64,000 nucleotides of DNA, taken from Streptomyces sp. CBMA123 (lineage in GTDB: Bacteria; Actinomycetota; Actinomycetes; Streptomycetales; Streptomycetaceae). Position 1 is the first letter of the stretch, and every line of letters begins with the position of its first letter. The stretch lies in assembly GCF_014596465.1 (NCBI RefSeq), contig NZ_MECK01000610.1:1-64000 (forward strand), in the 5' to 3' direction. The notes beneath the pieces were generated by a model that searched no databases, was not told where the DNA came from, and worked only from the letters and a program-made list of their open reading frames with translations. Both the position numbers and the translations under genes were made by a program. Shown here one piece after another: positions 54,401-61,269 of the stretch.

Positions 54401-56380
54401 GACATCACCGGCACCGGAGCCCGGACCGACACCTTCACCTACGACGAGGCCGGCAACACCATCCGCCGCGTCACCGCCGACGGCGACCAGACCCTCGAAT
54501 GGAACACCGAGGGCCACCTCGCCAAGTCCACCACCGCGGGCAAGAGCACGACCTTCCTCTACGACGCCAACGGCACCCGCCTCCTGCGCCGCGAACCCGA
54601 CGCGGTGACGCTCTACCTGGACGGCCAGGAGCTCAAGCTCGACAAGAACGCCAACAAGGTCACCGGCACCCGCTACATCACCGCCGGCAACGTCACCCTC
54701 GTCAAGTCCTCCGACGGCAGCCTCAACTACCTCATCCCCGACCAGCAGGGAACCGCCCAACTCACCATCAGCGCCGACAACCTCGCCTACACCCGAGGCG
54801 ACACCACCCCGTTCGGCACCCCCCGCGGCAAGAAACCCGCCACCTGGCCCACCGAACGCGGCTTCGTCGGCGGCACCAACGACTCCACCACCGGCCTCAC
54901 CCACCTCGGAGCCCGCGAATACGACTCCGCCAACGGCCGCTTCATCTCCGTCGACCCGGTCCTCGACCTCACCGACGCCCAGCAGCTCAACGGCTACGCC
55001 TACAGCAACAACAACCCCGCCAACCTCAGCGACCCCAGTGGACTCAGGCCCGACGGTGTCTGTGGCGGCTTCGGCACCTGCGCCGACGACAAGGGCAACG
55101 TCACCACCGAAACGTTCCAGTTCAAGCGCGACGGATGGGTTGAGGGCTACTGGAACGACTGGAGCGGAAACAAGGAGCACCCCAACTACGTCAGCAACCA
55201 CAACTTCATCATCTACAGGGGCGGAACGCTCAAGGACAGCTTCCATGAGCTCTTCGACTCGCTCCAGTACGCCCCCGGATTCAGCACGCTGGGCGCTCTC
55301 GGGTCCGCCGCCATCGACGCCCACGACGGCAACTACCTGAGCGCCGTCCAGAACCTCGCGGGTGCCATCCCAGGTGAGCGCCTCCTCGGTAAGGCCGGAC
55401 AGTTCGCAGGAAAGGCAGGAAAGGCATCCAACGAAGCGGAGAAGGTAGAGAATTCGACCGCAGCCGCCACGAACGAGGCCTGCGACCTCGCCGGCCGGCT
55501 CGCGGGCGCGACGCACAGCTTCCCACCGGGCACGCGGGTCCTCCTGGCTGACGGAACAACCCAGGCCATCGAGGATCTCCGGCTCGGTGATCAGGTCGAG
55601 GCAACGGATCCAGCCACCGGGAACACCGAGTCCAAGTCGGTCATCCGCACCATCCGCACGCCCGACGATGACCACTTCACCGATCTGAAACTCCAGGTCG
55701 ACGCCTCCAATGGCGAGCCCGGAAAGGTGGAAAGCCTCACCAGTACCCAGCACCACCCGTTCTGGGACGAAACCACACACCGCTGGACCGACGCCGCGGA
55801 CCTGAACCCCGGCGACAAGGTCCGCACCGTAGACGGCCGAACTCCCACTGTCCTGGCGGTAAGGAACTACGATACCGCCCCTCAGGTTGCCTATGACCTC
55901 ACCATCGCCGACATCCACACGTACTATGTGCTGGCGGGGGCTACGCCAGTCCTCGTGCATAACAGCAATTGTGGGCCGGTCGCGAATAACAAGCCGGGCG
56001 ATCTGGCGCTCGAGATGATGGAGGCTGACTTTGCTGGGGTGACGCCCATGACGGCGGGAACGTCGGAGTTCGCTCAGGCTGCTAGTGGCGGCGGCCGGTT
56101 CCTCTGGGCAGTCGGAGAGAATGGCTCTCTGCATATCATTCCGGACATGCCTGGCATTCATCACACGGTAATGACCGGCGGAAACTCCGTAATTGGCGCC
56201 GGGCAGGTCACGATCACCAGTCGCGGCGTTGCCTCATCCATTGACAACATGACCGGCCACTACACTCCATGTCCTCAATGTGCGGCACAATTCCTTCAGC
56301 AGGGCGTCAATGCATTCGAGCAGGCGGGGATTCGCGTACCCTTGTCGGCGATTAAGGATTACGGCGGGAGGGCTCCGTGA
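48458..56380 (+). CDS. RHS-repeat polymorphic toxin with lectin-like insert, Hint domain and C-terminal toxin
   Basis: A protein of 2640 residues. The ATG at 48458 is favoured over 48449 because GAGGA sits 9 nt upstream. An export signal (LAPMAATALIAAAVQIPAIA) precedes a streptomycete RHS N-terminal region (VGGNTGSFNWSYPIQVPPAP, near 290). RHS/YD repeats (about 1050-1650) include YDLLGRQTKAVDPDKG. A ~300-residue lectin-like block follows (1660-1957; W-H-T-x-R-K-x-D-G-x-W units). Then comes the RHS core ending GREF-like RFISVDPVLDLTDAQQLNGY and SDPSGL (near 2198). A pretoxin Hint domain (about 2342-2505) spans CDLAGRLAG to ADIHTYYVLAG and VLVHNSNCG. The last ~134 residues, in lower-GC DNA, end with SIDNMTGHYTPCPQCAAQFL, a putative nuclease or other toxin. 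Contact-dependent killing is the family role. Confidence 0.88.
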   Translation: MYPSDTGASPGPRKRRSEAITRPVLRKLAPMAATALIAAAVQIPAIAAAAGNEFKLPPVQHTESVPLSRVVAERPDSKAAQPPTAPPAAAWPKEGQAEIALPPTAAQQQSAQAKAPGLPLTVTSVGASPAAGQQPKVRVALSDRTAAATVGLDGLLVHLQPVAGSAAPDKARVQLDYKAFRESFGADWGSRLTFVQLPACALTTPDQPQCRTATALATSNDTKTGTLTADVAVAAADSQAHGGAVKASFAQAADTSAGGATVLAATAGASGPEGNYKATSLSPSGTWSVGGNTGSFNWSYPIQVPPAPGGMVPKVALGYSSAAIDGRTASTNNQSSWIGDGWDYNPGFIERSYTACAGDKGSGNNAPDSGGDLCWKSDNAAVSLNGNTSALVRDDATGTWKLSNDDGSRVEKLNGNTSDTANGDTDNEYWKVTTTDGTQYFFGKNRLPGWSAGKPETGSALTVPVFGNQPGEPGYAPAFKDSSRDRAWRWQLDYVVDPHGNALAYFYDQEKNAYAKNIGAGTGTPKADAAYARAATLNHIEYGHRAGQVYSASPAGKVLFSTADRCVAADCSFTKANAANWYDTPVDQSCDQNQDCRNGAPTFWSKKRLTGITTQALQGDGSYKDIDAWSLDQDFPATGDSGGRALWLKTITRTAKAGSAQSTLQPVTFGGDLRPNRVDSAEGRPPMNRYRINRITSETGSNTDIKYSDIDCVAGSLPAPDSNARRCYPSWWTPEGAVDPVLDWFHKYLVVTVTEHDLVAGSGSPDKVTGYEYLDGPAWRRDNSEFTADKDRTWNDFRGYQRVRTRVGDSNKSLTETVYFQGMDGDTLANGQSRPVNPLQGIKDSNELAGQVRETITYDQDGGRPLTSTVSTPWLRGTASRAVKALPTKDGKPTTTLPPEPGRPEAAALPPLTATMVRTESETTKALQPDGSTARTLRLSRTFDDYGQTRTVSDEGDTNVTGDEQCTRTTYVTPDTANWLIAYPQSVQTTSTLCSTDATPATVTSEARTSYDGRPLGTAPEPGKGNVTTAEGLDRYDGGTPHYLTATTTAYDQYGRVTSVKDVNNAETTTSYTPASGTQPIVVQSTNPKGFTTTTTYDGLRALPVKVVDANNRTTSIGYDALGRTTAVWNPGRDKSASPNATYTYTIEPGKQPAITTRTLLEGGDYRTSISLFDGLLRPRQVQEEAHGGSTAHNGGRNITDSFYDSHGRVYRANAAYHADGAPEAALWIGLDNKVPSQTETEFDGLDRPTASIFKSLNVEKWRSTTRYGVNWGATTPPDGGTPTLTITDAHGRTSEVRHYKSGSPDYDAPASAYETLKYTYNPAGKLTRFTDPAGNAWSWEYDLLGRQTKAVDPDKGTSTSTYNADGTLATVTDARGKTLAYAYDILGRKTAMFDGSTSGPKLAEWAYDALPGSNGLATGSTRFENGKAYTTSTTGFDSAGKPTGTAVTIPDSEGLLTGTYTTSQTYTPDTGLVDTTTYPAGGGLAQESVHRNYTALGLPTSVSGGSRVYSLGNQYSPTGQLQQSVIGNIGSRAVQTYVYEDATQRLALAQTDREESRPQTLDKKTYTYNPVGSITRVRDDRDDAAVTDTQCYTYDFAQRLTNAWSATDDCVAKPTSGIGPNVGGADPYWTSYTYDAAGNRTQATNRTSGAAPGPLMDTGKVTSVAIAGDSQTASVAISDGQVYLAQQRANGTWRNFENLHTTTQAGPLTAPVEHVAAAWADNTLQIMAVAGGRIWHTLRKADGSWQPWGDVTGVVGSLSNPNQLSLSATASGLEVLTFSDGALRHTLRKPDGNWETWGNVYGETGSLTGATRVTSAATGTGLEVIVIAGDKLWHTIRNSSGSWQRWGDVYSVTGSLSTPTNLTATATGAGLEVAAIAGGSIWHTVRKPDASWQSWGNVSQVVGQLDQPTSAAVVSSGGDLKLITAAGGALNYTKRAYTTGSWLPWTQLTQTTENQQSDQSQRTSTYPVPGGTRPHALSRVDITGTGARTDTFTYDEAGNTIRRVTADGDQTLEWNTEGHLAKSTTAGKSTTFLYDANGTRLLRREPDAVTLYLDGQELKLDKNANKVTGTRYITAGNVTLVKSSDGSLNYLIPDQQGTAQLTISADNLAYTRGDTTPFGTPRGKKPATWPTERGFVGGTNDSTTGLTHLGAREYDSANGRFISVDPVLDLTDAQQLNGYAYSNNNPANLSDPSGLRPDGVCGGFGTCADDKGNVTTETFQFKRDGWVEGYWNDWSGNKEHPNYVSNHNFIIYRGGTLKDSFHELFDSLQYAPGFSTLGALGSAAIDAHDGNYLSAVQNLAGAIPGERLLGKAGQFAGKAGKASNEAEKVENSTAAATNEACDLAGRLAGATHSFPPGTRVLLADGTTQAIEDLRLGDQVEATDPATGNTESKSVIRTIRTPDDDHFTDLKLQVDASNGEPGKVESLTSTQHHPFWDETTHRWTDAADLNPGDKVRTVDGRTPTVLAVRNYDTAPQVAYDLTIADIHTYYVLAGATPVLVHNSNCGPVANNKPGDLALEMMEADFAGVTPMTAGTSEFAQAASGGGRFLWAVGENGSLHIIPDMPGIHHTVMTGGNSVIGAGQVTITSRGVASSIDNMTGHYTPCPQCAAQFLQQGVNAFEQAGIRVPLSAIKDYGGRAP

Positions 56381-56994
56381 CAAGGACCGAGCAAGAGTAC
56401 AGCGAGCTCCGGCAGCTGCCGGGCGATGAGCGACGGGGCTGGGTTCACAGCAAGTTCCCCGAGGGTGCGTCGCCCCAGTGGTGGCTAGCCATGGTGGAGT
56501 CGGCTGAGCTGGGCGTAAGCCCCGCGCGAGTGCTCTCCACTGATCAGCGCAGGGAGAACTTCGACTTCGCGGTTTCGTTGTTGGAACTCGCCCTCGACGA
56601 ACGGGGCATGAGCCCATGCCATTCCGCGTACTGGATGGTGAGGCTGGCCGCGTTGGCATTGCGATGCCGCACCCCAATTGGCGGATTGCCGGAGTCGGTG
56701 ACACCGGATGGTGCGGCACGGCTAGCGGTAGCGCGGATTCCTCTTTCTCGGGAGGAAGTGCTAATGGCAGCTAATCGCCGCCGTAACGATCTCCAACAGG
56801 GCAGGGACCGGTTCTACTCGCCCGGCGATGACCTCTCCGATATTCGAAATCAGGCTAGCGAAGAGGTTCAACTGCTCCAGGAGATTGAGCGGGTTCTATC
56901 ATCTCTCGAGTGGATTGCTGATCGAATTGTCGATGAGCGGATTTATCGGGAGATCCAGAGTTGGCTTGTCCTGCAATCCGAGTTGGAGATCTAA
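56377..56994 (+). CDS. Candidate immunity protein for the RHS toxin
   Basis: A protein of 205 residues. Its GTG (56377-56379) overlaps the RHS stop (GTGA), as expected for an immunity gene tied to its toxin. The chain is all-helical and soluble: SPQWWLAMVESAELGVSPAR, FDFAVSLLELALDERG, LLQEIERVLSSLEWIADRI. There is no signal peptide, so it would act in the cytoplasm. GC content drops here as in the toxin tip, consistent with the two being exchanged as a unit. The family is not recognised and the role is inferred from position. Confidence 0.7.
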   Translation: MTRTEQEYSELRQLPGDERRGWVHSKFPEGASPQWWLAMVESAELGVSPARVLSTDQRRENFDFAVSLLELALDERGMSPCHSAYWMVRLAALALRCRTPIGGLPESVTPDGAARLAVARIPLSREEVLMAANRRRNDLQQGRDRFYSPGDDLSDIRNQASEEVQLLQEIERVLSSLEWIADRIVDERIYREIQSWLVLQSELEI

Positions 56995-57035
56995 AGGATT
57001 GCTTGAATAGGGAACAAAGCGTTTCCCTCGCAGTC

Positions 57036-57072
57036 GGAAGCCCTCGCCAGAGCGAATCTGGCGAGGGCTTCC
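57036..57072. terminator. Bidirectional stem-loop between immunity gene and integrase fragment
   Basis: Arms at 57036-57051 and 57057-57072 are perfectly complementary (16 bp) around loop gcgaa, followed by gggtttcttg. It lies between convergent genes. Confidence 0.75.
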
Positions 57073-57105
57073 GGGTTTCTTGACGGCAACGCTGACGGCA
57101 ACGTC

Positions 57106-57409
57106 AGCGGACGGGTTCTGCACTTGGCGGGTTGTCGGTGCTCTCGGGGCCCCGGAGTGCGTCGCCGAGGGTGTCGATGGCTTGGCGCTGGAGGCGGAAG
57201 CGGACGTGGGCGTAGACGGTGGCGGTGACGCCGATGTGGGCGTGGCCGAGTAGTTCCTTGATCACGACGAGTTCTACGCCCTGTTCGAGGAGCAGGGTCG
57301 CGGCGGTGTGTCGGAGGTCGTGGAACCGGATGCGGCGGAGCCTGGCTGCCCGGCACAGCGCGGTGAAGTGCCGGGTCAGGGTGGACGGGTCGGTGGGTGA
57401 GCCGTCGGG
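57106..57409 (-). pseudogene. Tyrosine recombinase C-terminal fragment at the edge of an IS
   Basis: The minus-strand frame from the IS boundary reads SPTDPSTLTRHFTALCRAAR, RFHDLRHTAATLLLEQG, VIKELLGHAHIGVTATVYAH. This keeps the HxLRHT box, the LGH box and the catalytic Tyr of phage-type integrases. The N-terminal and core-binding parts are absent, and beyond the IS the DNA does not continue the gene, so more than a clean insertion has occurred. The stop lies near 57104. Confidence 0.75.
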
Positions 57410-57494
57410 TGAAGTTCCACCCTCTGGTTGGACACCTGGACACTGGGGCGTATGAGCCCAGAGGAAGCAGTCACAGGTGGGAACCAAGAGCAAC

Positions 57495-57785
57495 ATGAGT
57501 AAGCGGTATTCGGCGGAGTTCAAGCGGGACGCGGTGGCGCTGGTGCGCTCGTCGCCGCACCGGAACGTCACCGAGATCGCTCGGGATCTCGGAGTCAGTC
57601 CGGAGGGGCTGCGGGGGTGGGTCAAGCAGGACCGGACCGACCGGGGCGAGGGCCTGCCCGGTGAGCTGACCAGCGCGGAGCGTGAGGAGCTCACCCGGCT
57701 GCGGCGGCAGAACGTCGAGCAGCAGAAGACGATCGAGATCCTGCGCAAGGCGGCCGCCTACTTCGCGACCGAGACGACACGGTGA
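57495..57785 (+). CDS. IS3-family transposase OrfA
   Basis: A protein of 96 residues from the ATG at 57495 (a GTG at 57477 would add six). It has an N-terminal HTH, YSAEFKRDAVALVRSS and VTEIARDLGVSPEGLRGW, that binds the IS ends. A C-terminal leucine-zipper-like helix follows, LTRLRRQNVEQQKTIEIL then RKAAAYFA. Its stop overlaps the OrfB start (GTGA). In the family, OrfA and the OrfAB frameshift fusion together control transposition. Confidence 0.87.
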   Translation: MSKRYSAEFKRDAVALVRSSPHRNVTEIARDLGVSPEGLRGWVKQDRTDRGEGLPGELTSAEREELTRLRRQNVEQQKTIEILRKAAAYFATETTR

Positions 57786-58672
57786 TCCGCTTCCGTTTCG
57801 TTGATGATCACCACGGCGCCTGGGGCATCAAGCGGATCTGCCGCGTCCTGGGGATCACCCGCTCCTCGTTCTACGCCTGGCGTGCCGGCGAGCAGGCCCG
57901 TCGCGCCCGTCGGCGGGAGGAGGACCTGCTCGCCGCCGAGATCACCGTGATCCACGTGGCGTCCCGGGGCGCTTACGGCGTCCCACGCGTGCACGCGCAG
58001 CTCCGTCGCCAGGGCCACCCGGTCAACCGGAAGAAGGTGGAGCGGATCATGCGCGAGCGTGGGATCACGGGCGTCACCCGCCGCCGGCGCCGCAACCTGA
58101 CCCGCCAGGCCCGCAAGCCGATGTTCGCCCCGGACCTGATCGGGCGCGACTTCACCGCGCCCCGCCCCGGAGTGCGGCTGGTCGGCGACATGACCTGCCT
58201 GCCGACCGAGGAGGGTCGGCTCTACCTGGCCACGGCAATCGATCTCGCCACCCGCGAGGTCGTCGGGTATGCGATGGCCGACCACCACCGTGCCGAACTG
58301 CCGGTAGCCGCACTGCGGATGGCCGCAGCCCGCGGCGGCCTGGAGCGCGGCTGCATCTTTCACTCGGATCGCGGAAGCGAATATACGTCTTCTGAATTCC
58401 GTTGTGAGATAGTCAAGTTGGGCATGAGGCAGTCGATGGGCCGGGTTGGCTCCTGTTACGATAACGCCGCCGCTGAGAGTTTCTTCGCCGTACTGAAGGA
58501 AGAGATCGGCACCCGAGTCTGGCCGGACCGCGCCACCGCCCGGGCGGAAGTCTTCGCGTTCATCGAGACCTTCTATAACCGTAGGCGCCTGCGCAGGCAC
58601 CCCGAGTGGGGCTACCTCACGCCACTCGAGATTCGGCGGCGGCACCGGCAAGGTCACACCCTCGCGGCGTAG
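57782..58672 (+). CDS. IS3-family transposase OrfB (DDE integrase)
   Basis: A protein of 296 residues. The N-terminal HTH_21-like part has WGIKRICRVLGITRSSFYAW. The rve integrase core carries the three acidic residues: D in LVGDMTCLPTEEG, D in FHSDRGSEYTSSEF and E in NAAAESFFAVLKEE. The C-terminus TFYNRRRLRRHPEWGYLTP is typical. It lies in the -1 frame relative to OrfA, as expected for the programmed-frameshift fusion, though no obvious A-rich slippery site is seen. It performs strand transfer of the element. Confidence 0.9.
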   Translation: MIRFRFVDDHHGAWGIKRICRVLGITRSSFYAWRAGEQARRARRREEDLLAAEITVIHVASRGAYGVPRVHAQLRRQGHPVNRKKVERIMRERGITGVTRRRRRNLTRQARKPMFAPDLIGRDFTAPRPGVRLVGDMTCLPTEEGRLYLATAIDLATREVVGYAMADHHRAELPVAALRMAAARGGLERGCIFHSDRGSEYTSSEFRCEIVKLGMRQSMGRVGSCYDNAAAESFFAVLKEEIGTRVWPDRATARAEVFAFIETFYNRRRLRRHPEWGYLTPLEIRRRHRQGHTLAA

Positions 58673-58708
58673 ACAGAGAGTGTCCAACCGCAGGGTGGAA
58701 CTTCAGGG

Positions 58709-58875
58709 TGGAACTTCACCTTCACCCGGAACGAACGCTCCGCTGCGGACGCCCAGGACTGGCTGCACTACTACTCGTCCGAGAAGGAATGCGTCCTCGA
58801 CGGCCCGCTGCGGGTGTGGCGGGCCGCCGTTGAGAACGGGCTCGGCTTGTGCGGGTTGGCCGTACACATATCTTG
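58709..58875 (+). pseudogene. C-terminal fragment of an unrecognised gene next to the IS
   Basis: The plus-strand frame running out of the IS right end reads WNFTFTRNERSAADAQDWLH, YYSSEKECVLDGPLRVWRAA and VENGLGLCGLAVHIS then stop. It looks protein-like but has no start. It may be the 3' part of a gene cut by the IS or by an earlier rearrangement. Confidence 0.35.
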
Positions 58876-58928
58876 AGCGGCTCGGCCCGACTCCGGTTTC
58901 CGCGGGCTTGATACCCCGCACCCGTGTC

Positions 58929-59378
58929 TCAGGACGGCCCGCCGTCACCACTCCGTAGACCACCCAACCCTTCCTGGAAGACCGGAAGTGCGAACTGCTC
59001 TGTGTCGCGTCCCGGCATCTCGAGCTTCTTGAGCTGTCCGCCGACGATGTGGGAGACCAGTGGCACCGCCAGAGCCTCCGGCCAGAGGCCGGTGCGCTTG
59101 CCTTCGGTGAGGACACGCCGGAAGGCTCCGGTGGAGCCCCGCAGGTTTCGGCCGTTCGCCTTCAACTCGTCTGCGGCGCACTCGCCTTCGCCTTGGAGGA
59201 CCTGGAGCAGGATCTGCTGCGCTCGCGGCGGGAGGCGGTCGTAGTACGAGCGGGCCCGCTCGGGTGTCCAGCGGTCGTCGGGTACCGCGGTCACGACCGC
59301 GGTCGGCATGGCGGCGAGGGCGAGCAGCTTCTCGAGGGCCTCGGGGGTCGGGTTCTCCACGGTGATCGTGATCTTCAT
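58929..59378 (-). CDS. Small hypothetical protein
   Basis: A protein of 149 residues from the ATG at 59378 (AAGGG 9 nt upstream). It begins MKITITVENPTPEALEKLLA. It then has a helical region, WTPERARSYYDRLPPRAQQI and LLQVLQGEGECAADEL, followed by RGSTGAFRRVLTEGKRTGLW, which looks like a winged-helix DNA-binding unit (helix, NxRxxTxGxFRRxLxxGxxxG). A small transcription-related protein is possible. Similar genes are seen in streptomycetes, but I cannot name the family. Confidence 0.6.
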   Translation of the reverse strand: MKITITVENPTPEALEKLLALAAMPTAVVTAVPDDRWTPERARSYYDRLPPRAQQILLQVLQGEGECAADELKANGRNLRGSTGAFRRVLTEGKRTGLWPEALAVPLVSHIVGGQLKKLEMPGRDTEQFALPVFQEGLGGLRSGDGGPS

Positions 59379-59427
59379 GGCTGTCACCCTTGCAGTCTGG
59401 AGTCTTGAACACAAATGACTCTGATAG

Positions 59428-59512
59428 ACGTGTTGCAGACAGAGGATGCGCTGCGAGCGCCGAGTCTGTACCGATCTACGTGTTGCGTCGTCTAACTGGA
59501 TTTAGAGGATGC
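59428..59512. repeat. Paired direct repeats upstream of the recombinase-like gene
   Basis: acgtgttgc occurs at 59428-59436 and 59478-59486, and agaggatgc at 59441-59449 and 59504-59512, giving two ordered pairs in an AT-richer 180-bp gap. They could be recombinase arm sites, an operator pair or part of an attachment region. The copies are short, so chance is not excluded. Confidence 0.35.
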
Positions 59513-59582
59513 AATACAGCTCCTGGTACAGATACGGTGCCCGGACGGATCATCAGCCCGCCGAACCGGAAGGAGAGCGCCA

Positions 59583-60054
59583 GTGGATGCGGACGCGGGC
59601 AATCTGCCCGCTCTGGCGGAGACCGCTGCCGAGGTGGCGATCGGCGAGTTGGTGGACGACAGCCAGGCACTCGCGCGGTTCGCGTTCTACGGAGTCGACC
59701 CGAACGAGACCCTCACCGCAGACGCGGCCGACGACCTCGCCACCGCCCGGCCGGCGCGCACCAGCCAGACCTACGCCGAAGAGTGGCGCTACTTCGCCCG
59801 CTGGTGCGCCGACAACGGCCGGCACCCGGGACCCCGCACCAGCAAGGCGAACCTGGTCTCCTGCATCTCCCGCCTGCGCCACCGCGGCGGACGCGACGGC
59901 ACGGGCGCGCCCGTGAGCTCGCTCCGCCTCGCGATGGCGGCGGCCCGCGACGCCAACGCCCGTGCGGGGTACGAGAACTGGCCACCAAAGAAGGCCACCG
60001 CCGAACTGATCCGCAAGCAGGCCGCCGACCACGCCCGCGCCCGCCGCACCCCGG
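59583..60054 (+). pseudogene. Tyrosine recombinase N-terminal fragment
   Basis: Starts with GTG at 59583 after GGAGAG. The first ~157 residues hold a SAM-like core-binding domain: RTSQTYAEEWRYFARWCADN, ANLVSCISRLRHRGG, SLRLAMAAARDANARAGYEN. This is the DNA-binding half of an integrase. The catalytic half is missing; the frame runs straight on into ISL3-type transposase sequence at about 60055. The open frame continues to 60386, so a chimeric protein could be made, but no catalytic centre would be present. Confidence 0.65.
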
Positions 60055-60330
60055 AGTCGAGCCCGCCCGTCGACGCCGCCCGCACCGGGCACGTCCGCGT
60101 ATTCGGGAAGATGCTCACTCAGCTCCAGGGTGACCAGCTCCCGCGATGGATCAAGGCGGTCCACGCCGACGACCTGCCCAGCCTCGACGCCTTCGCCAAC
60201 GGCCTCGAACGCGACTCGCCGCCGTCACCGCCGGCGTCACACTGCCGTGGAGCTCCGGCGTCGTCGAAGGCCACGTCAACCGGATCACTCTGTGGAATCA
60301 GCGATGTCAAGCAGTGTGCTTGTATATCAC
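60055..60330 (+). pseudogene. ISL3-family transposase C-terminal fragment
   Basis: It reads HVRVFGKMLTQLQGDQLPRW and VHADDLPSLDAFANGLERD. After a frame change near 60215 it continues AAVTAGVTLPWSSGVVEGHV then NRITLWNQR. The LPWSSGVVEGHVNRI block carries the C-terminal Glu of ISL3 transposases. It is fused in frame to the integrase fragment upstream and frameshifted internally. Confidence 0.75.
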
Positions 60331-61269
60331 GCCGAGGTAGTGGCGGTCTCGGTGAGGCACGTGGTTGTCCCGGCCCGGGAGACTGAAGACCGCGCAGACG
60401 TCAGCGGGTCGAGTGCGGATGCTGGACTGCTGTCCGAACGTGAGGGTGTCGTTGACATAGTGCTCACATCCTGCGGTGTCCAGGGCCGTGACCAGTTCCT
60501 CGCGGAGCACGGTGGCCTCGAACGACTCTGAATCGGGCAGGACCAACGAGGGGAGATTCGCGGTCGAACCGGGCCAGAGGTGGATCCAGATGCCGCTGAC
60601 CGCCCGCTGGGTGACGTCCAGCTTAAGTCCGCCCCACGAGTATGGATAGCCGTCGATGTCTGGCCGCTTCATGCGGATGGCGGGGTGTGGGCGCCCCTGA
60701 CCGAGGACGTCCTCGGCCTCGGCCAGGGGCATTCCGCAGTGAAGAGGGCCGATCAGGCCGGTTCGGGCGAAGTCGACGAGCACGTTCATCAATGTCACGG
60801 CAGTGACTGTGACACTCTCCCGGGCCGGTGTGCACTCCGATTTCAGCGCGCTGCGGAGCCCGTCCCACCCTGTCGGACGTCGACGAGCGGCAGAAGGCGG
60901 GCCGTCAACGGCACGTCCAGTTCGCGCGGAGATCTGCCCGGCCTTGCTGGGCGCTTCCAGCGGCTTGCCGAGACGGTCGCCCAACCCGATCGTGCGCTGG
61001 GCCTCGGTGCGGATGGTGCCGTCGGGCATGCGGACCTTCTCGGTCCGGTAGAAGCCCGCGGCCGTCAGCTCCTTGAGGGCCTTGCGGACGGTGCCGCGCC
61101 CATGGGTACTGGTGTCTGCCATGTGCCGGCCGTCCTCGCGCCAGCCGTCGGGGCGGGAGAGGAGGTCGGCGAGCAGGCCGCGGGCGGTGTAGCTCAGCCG
61201 GCGGAACTGCAGGACGGCGTTGGGAAGGACGGTGAAGTGGCGTGCGTGTTCGCTACGATGAACGTGCAT
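60307..61269 (-). CDS. Plasmid-type winged-helix protein fused to an unrelated C-terminal domain
   Basis: A protein of 320 residues. Residues 1-95 are a winged-helix domain common on Streptomyces plasmids: MHVHRSEHARHFTVLPNAVL, RLSYTARGLLADLLSRPDGW, STHGRGTVRKALKELTAAGF. After a disordered joint (about 96-160) comes a different domain, MNVLVDFARTGLIGPLHCGM, YPYSWGGLKLDVTQRAVSGI, DVCAVFSLPGRDNHVPHRD, which I recall as a stand-alone actinomycete protein of unknown role, possibly immunity-like. An ATG at the MNVLV position could start it separately. The single open frame may be a rearrangement product. No clear ribosome site precedes 61269. Confidence 0.6.
   Translation of the reverse strand: MHVHRSEHARHFTVLPNAVLQFRRLSYTARGLLADLLSRPDGWREDGRHMADTSTHGRGTVRKALKELTAAGFYRTEKVRMPDGTIRTEAQRTIGLGDRLGKPLEAPSKAGQISARTGRAVDGPPSAARRRPTGWDGLRSALKSECTPARESVTVTAVTLMNVLVDFARTGLIGPLHCGMPLAEAEDVLGQGRPHPAIRMKRPDIDGYPYSWGGLKLDVTQRAVSGIWIHLWPGSTANLPSLVLPDSESFEATVLREELVTALDTAGCEHYVNDTLTFGQQSSIRTRPADVCAVFSLPGRDNHVPHRDRHYLGVIYKHTA

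Larger units (their letters stand above)
57410..58705 (+). mobile_element. Complete IS3-family insertion sequence
   Basis: About 1296 bp. The left end TGAAGTTCCACCC followed by TGGTTGGACAC (57410 on) and the right end (58680-58705, reverse complement TGAAGTTCCACCC then GGTTGGACAC) are imperfect inverted repeats of about 26 bp with two mismatches. GGG flanks both ends, a possible 3-bp target duplication. It encodes OrfA and OrfB with intact DDE motifs, so it may still be active. Another copy of gggtggaacttca sits directly after the right end. Confidence 0.85.

Noticed and set aside
53273-56164. 963-codon minus-strand open frame under the RHS gene
   Set aside because: Antisense to well-defined RHS, lectin-like and Hint domains; composition is typical of a high-GC shadow.
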